Shown here in pieces: positions 1 through 5,891 of a stretch of DNA of 8,528 nucleotides (its first letter is position 1; each line of letters starts with the position of its first letter). Under the pieces are notes generated by a model. That model ran no database searches. It was given only the letters and a program-made list of their open reading frames with translations, and was not told where the DNA came from. This DNA is from Polaromonas sp. (lineage in GTDB: Bacteria; Pseudomonadota; Gammaproteobacteria; Burkholderiales; Burkholderiaceae_C), in the NCBI GenBank assembly GCA_028292345.1, contig JAQGMN010000342.1, forward strand, positions 1-8,528. The letters are read 5' to 3'. The translations under genes were made by a program, and so were the position numbers.

Positions 1-50
1 CAGGGAACATCCCGGCGCATCGTTGGCACCGTTGTCCCTGAACCTGTCAT
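1..50 (-). CDS. truB: Probable start of tRNA pseudouridine-55 synthase (TruB), cut by window edge
   Basis: Only about 16 codons are visible, beginning MTGSGTTVPTMRRDVP and running off the left edge. TruB converts U55 of the tRNA T-loop to pseudouridine. The call rests mainly on context: truB usually follows rbfA in the nusA-infB operon of proteobacteria, and a reading frame opens 19 bases after the rbfA stop on the same strand. The short basic stretch MRRDVP resembles the variable N-terminal leader that precedes the conserved V-H-G-V-L-L-L-D-K-P motif in burkholderial TruB, but that motif is not reached. The start could instead be the in-frame ATG at 20-18; neither start has a strong Shine-Dalgarno sequence. 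The catalytic aspartate cannot be examined, and a different short gene is possible. Confidence 0.45.
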   Translation of the reverse strand, partial: MTGSGTTVPTMRRDVP

Positions 51-69
51 CAAGGGGAACGGCGCGAAT

Positions 70-438
70 TCAGTCGTCTTGGGCGCGAGAAGAAACTGCC
101 TTGGCAATCAAGGCGTTCATGTCGGCCGCACGCTCCGTGGTGCGGTCGAAATGGAAATGCAGGGTCGGCACGGTGTGCGTCATCAGCCGCTTGAACAGGC
201 CGTTGCGCAGGAAGCCCGCAGCCTGATTGAGCGCGATTTCGCACTCTTTCGGGTCGCCGACCAGCACGCTGAAATAAATCTTGGCATGGGCATAGTCGGG
301 GGTGACCTCGACCGACTGCACCGTCACCATGCCGACGCGCGGGTCCTTCAACTCTCGGGCGATCAGTTCCGTCAGATCGCGCTGGATCTGGTCGGCCACG
401 CGAAAGCTGCGGTTGGGGGTGGATGATTTTTTACGCAT
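70..438 (-). CDS. rbfA: Ribosome-binding factor A (RbfA), 30S maturation factor
   Basis: RbfA is a small cytoplasmic KH-type protein that binds the immature 30S subunit near the 5' helix 1 region of 16S rRNA; it is needed for late maturation and cold growth. The product is 122 residues, a little shorter than the E. coli protein. Visible family signatures are the basic N-terminus, RVADQIQRDLTELI at about 13-26, KDPRVGMVTVQSVEVTPDYAHA around 31-52 (the start of the KH-like sheet), the AAGFLR segment at 73-78 where the family has its interhelical kink, and TVPTLHFHFD at 89-98. The ATG was chosen because the protein then begins MRKKSS with normal family length; the frame stays open upstream but would run into infB. 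The Shine-Dalgarno sequence is weak. The gene follows infB after 79 bases that contain a strong hairpin, so it is probably cotranscribed with infB but may be set at a different level. Confidence 0.95.
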   Translation of the reverse strand: MRKKSSTPNRSFRVADQIQRDLTELIARELKDPRVGMVTVQSVEVTPDYAHAKIYFSVLVGDPKECEIALNQAAGFLRNGLFKRLMTHTVPTLHFHFDRTTERAADMNALIAKAVSSRAQDD

Positions 439-475
439 GAATTGGGCTCTGAAGTTGCAGTCCTGGTTTGGAGCC

Positions 476-509
476 GGCCGTTCGCCAACCCGAAGGCTGG
501 CGAACGGCC
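476..509 (-). other. Strong hairpin with UUCG tetraloop between infB and rbfA
   Basis: Two perfect 12-base inverted arms lie at 476-487 and 498-509. On the minus-strand transcript the ten-base gap reads GCCUUCGGGU, which can add a G-U and two C-G pairs and close on a C(UUCG)G tetraloop, giving about 15 pairs in all. It begins 8 bases after the infB stop. No run of U follows (next bases GGCUCCAAACC), so it does not look like an ordinary intrinsic terminator. A role in mRNA processing, 3'-end protection of infB mRNA, or partial attenuation of rbfA is inferred, not shown. Confidence 0.8.
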
Positions 510-517
510 CTGTTCTC

Positions 518-3508
518 TTACAAGGTCCGGGCCACTTCCTTGATTTCGAAGAACTCCAGGATGTCACCGACTTCGATGTCGTTGTAGTTCTTCAGGTTCA
601 AGCCGCACTCGAAGCCTTCCTTGACTTCCTTGGCATCGTCCTTGAAACGCTTGAGCGAGTCGAGTTCACCGGTGAAGATGACCACGTTCTGGCGCAGCAG
701 GCGCAGCTTGGCGGTGCGGCGGACCACACCGGCGGTGACCATGCAACCGGCAATCGAGCCGATCTTGCTGACCTTGAACACCTGGCGAATCTCGGCATTG
801 CCGATGATTTCTTCCTTCTTGTCGGGCGTGAGCATGCCGGACATGGCGGCCTTGAGTTCGTCCACAGCGTCATAAATGATGTTGTAGTAGCGAATGTCGA
901 TGCCGTTGTTCTCGGCCTGCTTGCGCGCCTGGGCATCGGCCCGGGTGTTGAAGCCAATCAGCACCGCCTTCGATGCGATGGCCAGGTTGACGTCGGATTC
1001 GGAAATACCGCCGACACCCGAGTACACCAGCTGGACCTTGACCTCGTCGGTCGACAGCTTGAGCAGCGACTGCGCCAATGCTTCCTGCGAACCCTGCACA
1101 TCGGCCTTGATGATGATCGGCAGCAGCTTGACTTCGCCAGCATTGATGTCGGCGAACATGTTCTCCAGCTTGGACGCCTGCTGCTTGGCCAGCTTCGTGT
1201 TGCGGAACTTGCCGGCACGGTAGGTGGCAATTTCTCGCACGCGGCGCTCGTCGGTCATGACCATGAAGTCGTCGCCCGCCTGGGGCACTTCCGTCAGGCC
1301 CTGGATCTCGACCGGGATCGAGGGACCGGCGGTCTTGATCGGCTTGCCGTTCTCGTCGAGCATGGCGCGCACGCGGCCATAGGTCGAGCCGGCCAGCACC
1401 ACATCGCCCGCCTTCAGCGTGCCGGACTGGACCAGCACGGTGGCCACCGGGCCGCGGCCCTTGTCCAGGCGCGCTTCGATCACCAGGCCCTTGGCCAGCG
1501 AATCGACCGAAGCCTTGAGTTCAAGCACTTCGGCCTGCAGCAGCACCTGTTCGAGCAGGTCGTCGATGCCTGCGCCGGTATGGGCCGAGACCGGCACGAA
1601 TGGCGAATCGCCGCCGAACTCCTCGGGCACGACGCCCTCGGTGACCAGTTCTCCCTTGACGCGCTCCAGGTTGACGCCGGGCTTGTCGATCTTGTTGATC
1701 GCCACGACGATCGGAACGCCGGCGGCACGGGCGTGCTTGATGGCCTCCTTGGTCTGCGGCATCACGCCGTCGTCCGCCGCAACCACCAGGATCACGATGT
1801 CGGTGGCCTGCGCGCCTCGGGCACGCATGGCGGTGAACGCCTCGTGGCCCGGGGTGTCGAGGAAGGACACCATGCCGCGCGGGGTTTGCACATGGTAGGC
1901 GCCGATGTGCTGGGTGTTGCCGCCGGCCTCACCGGAGGCCACCTTGGCACGGCGGATGTAGTCAAGCAGCGAGGTCTTGCCATGGTCCACGTGGCCCATG
2001 ACGGTGACCACCGGCGCGCGCGGCAGGGCTTCGGCCTGCTGGCCCTGCACGTCGTCAGCGGTGAAGGCTTCCGGATCGTCCAGCGCCGCGGTGAGTGCCT
2101 TGTGGCCCATTTCCTCCACCACGATCATGGCGGTGTCCTGGTCCAGCGGCTGGTTGATGGTGACCATCTGGCCGAGCTTCATCAGATGCTTGATGACCTC
2201 GGACGACTTCACACTCATCTTGTGCGCGAGTTCGCCCACGGTGATGGTTTCAGGCACATGGACCTCGATCACCTTGAAATCGGTCGGCGCGACAAAATTC
2301 GACTCCGGACGCACTTCGCGACCGCCGCTGCGGCGGCCACGCGGCCCGGCGCGGAAATTGCCGCGGCCCGGCACCACCGGAGCGCCACGGCTCGGAATAC
2401 CTTTTTTCTTGGCCGCGTCATCCTTCCAGGTCGAAGACAGGTTTTCGGACTTGACTTCCTTCTTGCCGGCGGCGCCTGGGGCAACGGGCGCGCCAGCGGC
2501 ACCGGGCGCAGCAGGCTTGACGGCACCCGGGGCAACAACCGGCTTGTGCAGCGTTCCCTTCATCGCGACCTTGGGGTCCACGTGCGGAACCAGGACACGC
2601 TTGGGCGCAGACAGCATGGCGCGAATGCCAGCGGCTTCCGCCTCGGCCTTGCGGCGGCGTTCCTGCAGGTCAACGGCCTTGGCTGCATCGGCCTGGAATT
2701 CAGCCGTTGCCTTGGCTTTTGCAGCAGCCTGAAGGGTGGCGGTTTCCGCAGCCTTGGCGCTTGCCGCTTCGGCGGCCTTGCTGGTTTTTTCTGCTGCGGC
2801 AGAGTCCACGATCTTTTGTGCTTCCACGTTAACAGTTGCGGCCACCGGGGCAACAATGGGCGCCGGCTTGAAGATTTTGCCGATGGTCGGCTTGACCTTT
2901 TTCGCCGTTTCGGCGGCGGCAGCCGCCTGGGCAGCCGCTTGCGCCTGGGCCTTTGCCTGCGCCTCGGCCTCGGCTTTTTGGGCGGCGGCTTCGCGCTCCT
3001 GCTCGCGTGCCGCATCCTGCGCCGCCTGCTCGTCGCGCAAACGGCGCTTTTCCGTCAGCTCTTCTTCCTGGCGGCGCAGCAATTCGGCATTCCGGTTGGC
3101 CTCGTCTTCACGGCGGACCAGTTCGGCGTCCTCGGCCGCATGAGCCTGCGGAGCGGCCACGGCGGCATTCACCTGCGGGTCTTCGACCGGCAGATCCGCT
3201 TCATCCTCGCGCCTGATGAAGGTGCGCTTTTTGATGGTCTGAACGGGAATGGTGCGGGCCTTGCCAGACGAATCGGCCTGCTTGATTTCAGAAGTGGACT
3301 TCTTCATCAAGGTGATCTTCTTGCGATCGGCAGCGACAGTGCCATGGCTGGCATGCAGGTAGCCGAGCAGCTTTTGCTTGTCGGATTCCGACAAGGGATC
3401 GCTGGCCTGCCTCTTGGCTACGCCTGCGCTGGTCAATTGCTCGATCAGGGTGGCGGGAGATTTATTCAATTCAGCTGCGAATTCAGCGACGGTAGTGGTA
3501 CTGGACAT
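518..3508 (-). CDS. infB: Translation initiation factor IF-2
   Basis: IF2 is the GTPase that brings fMet-tRNA to the 30S subunit and promotes 50S joining. The product is 996 residues, long even for a proteobacterial IF2. Order: first IF2_N fold at 1-50; a highly charged Ala/Glu/Arg/Lys helical linker at about 125-300; three APGA cassettes at 326-348; a Gly/Arg-rich patch at 380-400; second IF2_N fold at about 412-465; then the G domain with G1 GHVDHGKT 505-512, switch I around T532, G3 DTPGH 551-555 (H555 is the catalytic-type His), G4 NKID 605-608 and G5 SAH 641-643. The beta-barrel domain II, domain III and the fMet-tRNA-binding C-terminal domain follow to the end. The start at 3508 gives the family N-terminus MSSTTTVAEFAAEL and has AGGA 9 bases upstream; a longer frame would overlap nusA. 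It lies 28 bases after the nusA stop. Switch I carries Asn531 where Ile is usual. Confidence 0.98.
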   Translation of the reverse strand: MSSTTTVAEFAAELNKSPATLIEQLTSAGVAKRQASDPLSESDKQKLLGYLHASHGTVAADRKKITLMKKSTSEIKQADSSGKARTIPVQTIKKRTFIRREDEADLPVEDPQVNAAVAAPQAHAAEDAELVRREDEANRNAELLRRQEEELTEKRRLRDEQAAQDAAREQEREAAAQKAEAEAQAKAQAQAAAQAAAAAETAKKVKPTIGKIFKPAPIVAPVAATVNVEAQKIVDSAAAEKTSKAAEAASAKAAETATLQAAAKAKATAEFQADAAKAVDLQERRRKAEAEAAGIRAMLSAPKRVLVPHVDPKVAMKGTLHKPVVAPGAVKPAAPGAAGAPVAPGAAGKKEVKSENLSSTWKDDAAKKKGIPSRGAPVVPGRGNFRAGPRGRRSGGREVRPESNFVAPTDFKVIEVHVPETITVGELAHKMSVKSSEVIKHLMKLGQMVTINQPLDQDTAMIVVEEMGHKALTAALDDPEAFTADDVQGQQAEALPRAPVVTVMGHVDHGKTSLLDYIRRAKVASGEAGGNTQHIGAYHVQTPRGMVSFLDTPGHEAFTAMRARGAQATDIVILVVAADDGVMPQTKEAIKHARAAGVPIVVAINKIDKPGVNLERVKGELVTEGVVPEEFGGDSPFVPVSAHTGAGIDDLLEQVLLQAEVLELKASVDSLAKGLVIEARLDKGRGPVATVLVQSGTLKAGDVVLAGSTYGRVRAMLDENGKPIKTAGPSIPVEIQGLTEVPQAGDDFMVMTDERRVREIATYRAGKFRNTKLAKQQASKLENMFADINAGEVKLLPIIIKADVQGSQEALAQSLLKLSTDEVKVQLVYSGVGGISESDVNLAIASKAVLIGFNTRADAQARKQAENNGIDIRYYNIIYDAVDELKAAMSGMLTPDKKEEIIGNAEIRQVFKVSKIGSIAGCMVTAGVVRRTAKLRLLRQNVVIFTGELDSLKRFKDDAKEVKEGFECGLNLKNYNDIEVGDILEFFEIKEVARTL

Positions 3509-3536
3509 ATTTGGTTTTCCTGACTGGCCTCCATGA

Positions 3537-5057
3537 TCATTGCTCTTGGGCTGCTGCGGGTGCAGCAGCGTCGCCAGCGTCATCGGTAAACCAATGGGCG
3601 CGCGCGGTCATGATCAGGGCTTTGGCCTCGTCCGCAGACTGGCCGGTTATATCGGTAAGCTCATCCACGGCCAGATCGGCCAGATCGTCACGGGTGGCAA
3701 CACCCGCTTCGGTCAATTTTTCGATCAACTCGGGCGTCAAGCCGGCCACGTCGCGCAGGTTCTGCGAAACGCCGCCAGCATTTTCTTCCAGAGCGATTTC
3801 CATGGTCAGGAGAGCGTCTTTGGCGCGGGTGCGCAGTTCGTTGACGGTGTCTTCGTCGAACGACTCGATCTCCAGCATTTCCTGCAGCGGCACATAAGCC
3901 ACTTCTTCCAGGCTGGTGAAGCCCTCGGAAATCAGAATGTCGGCGATTTCCTCATCCACGTCGAGCTTGGCCATGAACAGCTTGCGGCTGCTGTCGGTTT
4001 CGCTGGCCTGCTTCTGGGCCGACTCGTTGGCATCCATGATGTTGATCTTCCAGCCGGTCAGCTCGGACGCCAGGCGCACGTTCTGGCCGCCGCGGCCGAT
4101 GGCGATGGCGAGGTTTTCCTCGTCCACCACCACGTCCATGGCATGGCGCTCCTCATCGACCACGATCGACGACACATTGGCGGGCGCCAGTGCGCCAATC
4201 ACGAACTGGGCCGGGTCTTCGCTCCACAGCACGATGTCAACGCGTTCGCCGGCCAGTTCGTTGGTCACGCCGTTGACGCGGGTGCCGCGTACGCCGACGC
4301 AGGTACCGATCGGATCGACGCGCTTGTCATGCGACAGCACGGCGATCTTGGCGCGTGAGCCGGGGTCGCGGGCGCAGGTCTTGATCTCCAGCAGACCCTG
4401 CTCGATCTCGGGGACTTCCTGGCGGAACAACTCGATCATGTATTCAGGCGAGGTTCGCGAGAGGATGATGGGCGCGCCACGCAGCGTGGTGTCGACCTCC
4501 ATGATCATGGCCCGGACGCGGTCGCCGGTGCGCAGGTTTTCCTTCGGAATCATGTCGCTGCGGCGCAAGCGGCCTTCGACCCGGCCCGACTCGACGATCA
4601 GGTCGCCCTTGTCCATGCGCTTGACGGTGCCGACAAAAATCTTGTCGCCGCGCGACATGAAGTCTGTGAGCAGCATTTCGCGCTCGGCATCGCGGATTTT
4701 CTGCAGGATGACCTGCTTGGCCGCCTGGGCGCCAATGCGGCCGATGGGCAGGCTTTCGACCGGCTTTTCGATGTAGTCGCCTTCTTCGATGTCGGGGATT
4801 TCATCGCGCGCGTCGGTCACCAACTCTTCGGCCTCGGGATTTTGCAGGCCGGCCTCGTCGGCGACGACCAGCCAGCGGCGGAAGGTTTCGTAATTGCCGC
4901 TGTCGCGGTCCACCACGACGCGGATGTCCACGCCGTCGGCATACACCTTCTTGGTCGCCGACGCGAGCGCAAGCTCGACAGCGCCGAATACAACGTCGCG
5001 TTCAACGTTCTTTTCACGCGAGATGGCATCAACCAGCATCAACAGTTCGCGATTCAT
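3537..5057 (-). CDS. nusA: Transcription termination/antitermination factor NusA
   Basis: NusA binds RNA polymerase and nascent RNA, lengthens hairpin pauses, stimulates intrinsic termination and joins antitermination complexes. The product is 506 residues, close to the usual proteobacterial length. Visible order: polymerase-binding N-terminal domain about 1-130; S1 domain about 137-200 (GDKIFVGTVKRMDKGDLIVE); KH1 about 230-280 with GVRGTRVNGVTNELAGERVD; KH2 about 300-346 with the GRGG loop at 321-324; then two acidic helix-hairpin-helix repeats at about 365-420 and 435-490, followed by an Ala-rich tail. Having two C-terminal repeats matches the gamma/betaproteobacterial form. The ATG gives the family N-terminus MNRELLMLVDAISREK and is preceded at 8 bases by AGG within AAAGGCAGG. 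It follows rimP by 22 bases. Because NusA acts at hairpins, the terminator in the rimP leader suggests self-regulation (inference). Confidence 0.98.
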   Translation of the reverse strand: MNRELLMLVDAISREKNVERDVVFGAVELALASATKKVYADGVDIRVVVDRDSGNYETFRRWLVVADEAGLQNPEAEELVTDARDEIPDIEEGDYIEKPVESLPIGRIGAQAAKQVILQKIRDAEREMLLTDFMSRGDKIFVGTVKRMDKGDLIVESGRVEGRLRRSDMIPKENLRTGDRVRAMIMEVDTTLRGAPIILSRTSPEYMIELFRQEVPEIEQGLLEIKTCARDPGSRAKIAVLSHDKRVDPIGTCVGVRGTRVNGVTNELAGERVDIVLWSEDPAQFVIGALAPANVSSIVVDEERHAMDVVVDEENLAIAIGRGGQNVRLASELTGWKINIMDANESAQKQASETDSSRKLFMAKLDVDEEIADILISEGFTSLEEVAYVPLQEMLEIESFDEDTVNELRTRAKDALLTMEIALEENAGGVSQNLRDVAGLTPELIEKLTEAGVATRDDLADLAVDELTDITGQSADEAKALIMTARAHWFTDDAGDAAAPAAAQEQ

Positions 5058-5079
5058 TTCACAAGCCTGCCTTTCTAAA

Positions 5080-5688
5080 TTATGTTTCTATGGATGTGTC
5101 GGCTACAGATTTGGGTCTGCGGCCCTTGAAATCAACCACAGGCGCCAAACGCGCCTGTTGGATTTCATCCAGCGTGAACCCCAGCGCCTGGAGTGGCGCG
5201 GGAATTCGTTTCTTGCTCACCTTCTGCCCAGGCTTGACAGCAGGTTCATCGCTCCAAACGATTTGCCATCCCGGCTGGCCGCCGACAGGCTCGGCCCGTT
5301 CCAGCATTCCACGGAATTTCTTGCGGCTGGCCGATACGGTCGAACCCGCACTGGCAGTCACGCCAATCGGCGCCTTGAGGGTGATGTCAATCAACTCACC
5401 CACAAAACGCTCAAAATCTTTTTCATTGCGCAGCGGCCGGTCGATGCCGGGGGAACTGACTTCCAGGCGCGAATACTCGGCGCCTTCGACTTCAAGCACG
5501 AACTGCAGTTGACGCGTGACCTTCTCGCAGTCTTCCGCATTGATGAACTGCACGGCCTCTGGCGGCGTTCCGGCAAGGTAAGGCATGTCGATCGTGACAC
5601 GCAGCAGGCCGCCGCTGGTGCGCTCGATCTCGACCAGTTCATAGCCCAGCCCAGTTACCGTTTGCTCAATCGTCTCTTGCAAAGCCAT
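5080..5688 (-). CDS. rimP: Ribosome maturation factor RimP
   Basis: RimP binds the free 30S subunit and assists its maturation, particularly around protein S12. The product is 202 residues; E. coli RimP is about 150, and the extra length is in a loop within the C-terminal SH3-like half (about 110-165, rich in Ser, Lys and Arg) and in the basic tail. Family motifs are visible: GLGYELVEIE 13-22, the LRVTID strand at 29-34, the central helix after INAEDCEKVTRQL, and the signature LEVSSPGIDRPL at 75-86. The ending LAPVVDFKGRRPK is of the type I associate with Burkholderiales. The ATG at 5688 gives the usual MALQETIEQTV start; an AAAGGA sits 12 bases upstream, a rather long spacing. It is the first gene of the rimP-nusA-infB-rbfA block and lies behind the promoter and hairpin at 5754-5831. 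Confidence 0.96.
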   Translation of the reverse strand: MALQETIEQTVTGLGYELVEIERTSGGLLRVTIDMPYLAGTPPEAVQFINAEDCEKVTRQLQFVLEVEGAEYSRLEVSSPGIDRPLRNEKDFERFVGELIDITLKAPIGVTASAGSTVSASRKKFRGMLERAEPVGGQPGWQIVWSDEPAVKPGQKVSKKRIPAPLQALGFTLDEIQQARLAPVVDFKGRRPKSVADTSIET

Positions 5689-5727
5689 TCAGTCTTTCGT
5701 TCCTTTTAGCTGCTCGCCAACCGTTCA

Positions 5728-5742
5728 TTTGCCCTGTGCAAA
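5728..5742 (-). other. Small hairpin in the rimP leader
   Basis: On the minus strand TTTGC (5742-5738) and GCAAA (5732-5728) can pair around a five-base loop, placed after the terminator U-tract and about 40 bases before the rimP start. Five pairs, three of them A-U, make a weak structure that may be chance. It is recorded because it is the only other foldable element I could see in the leader. Confidence 0.3.
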
Positions 5743-5753
5743 AACAAACGCCC

Positions 5754-5785
5754 AAAAAAAATGGGCGGTAAAAACCCGCCCATTT
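5754..5785 (-). terminator. Intrinsic terminator hairpin in the yejF-rimP gap
   Basis: On the minus strand the arms AAATGGGCGG (5785-5776) and CCGCCCATTT (5768-5759) form ten perfect pairs around a 7-base loop, followed by further T to 5754, giving eight consecutive T in all. This is a textbook Rho-independent terminator in the minus orientation; on the plus strand the hairpin is not followed by T. It lies 107 bases after the yejF stop, so it can end yej transcripts. It also lies between the best promoter candidate and rimP, so it may equally act as a leader attenuator for the nusA operon. Confidence 0.8.
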
Positions 5786-5802
5786 GGTCGTGTGAAGCGC
5801 GT

Positions 5803-5831
5803 ATTCTAGCGTAAAGGGCGCCACAACGCAA
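5803..5831 (-). promoter_or_regulatory. Probable sigma-70 promoter of the rimP-nusA-infB operon
   Basis: On the minus strand a TAGAAT box (5808-5803, five of six matches to TATAAT) lies 17 bases from TTGCGT (5831-5826, three of six matches to TTGACA). Transcription would start near 5796, only about a dozen bases before the terminator hairpin, leaving a leader of about 108 bases before the rimP ATG. No better promoter is visible between the hairpin and rimP. The -35 match is weak, so this is a prediction from box and spacing only. Confidence 0.55.
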
Positions 5832-5891
5832 CCATTTTTGTACGGGTTTGGCGTTCAAGGCCCAGCAAATTCATGCGGTTTGTGAAATGGC

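Larger units (their letters stand above)
5689..5891. other. 203-base intergenic region between yejF and rimP
   Basis: This is the longest gene-free stretch of the window. It contains, in minus-strand order, about 60 bases after the yejF stop with no feature I can name, the promoter candidate, the terminator hairpin, a small hairpin and the rimP Shine-Dalgarno sequence. It is more AT-rich than the genes around it. I see no tRNA in it; in E. coli a tRNA-Met gene (metY) precedes rimP, and nothing tRNA-like is present here. No small open reading frame with a credible ribosome site was found. Confidence 0.7.

Noticed and set aside
476..509. Calling the infB-rbfA hairpin an intrinsic terminator
   Set aside because: No U-tract follows it on the minus strand or the plus strand, and rbfA normally belongs to the same operon.
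439..567. Longer rbfA start reaching into infB
   Set aside because: The added residues encode the hairpin region and the infB end and do not resemble RbfA; the ATG at 438 gives the normal length.
302..3523. Plus-strand open frame of over 1000 codons opposite infB
   Set aside because: It lies exactly antisense to infB. Its composition (very rich in Gly, Leu, His, Asp, Arg) is what reverse-reading of GC-biased Ala/Glu/Lys codons yields, and it has no recognisable domain. Infrequent stops in GC-rich antisense frames explain it.
3509..3583. Longer infB start overlapping the end of nusA
   Set aside because: The family N-terminus begins at MSSTTTVAEF (3508), which has AGGA 9 bases upstream; the 25 extra residues come from the nusA coding end.
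3540..4776. Long plus-strand frames opposite nusA
   Set aside because: They are antisense shadows of a clear, full-length nusA, with no domain and no credible ribosome site.
5689..5891. tRNA gene ahead of rimP, as metY in E. coli
   Set aside because: No cloverleaf, T-loop (GTTCGA-type) with matching acceptor stem, or CCA end is visible in this gap.
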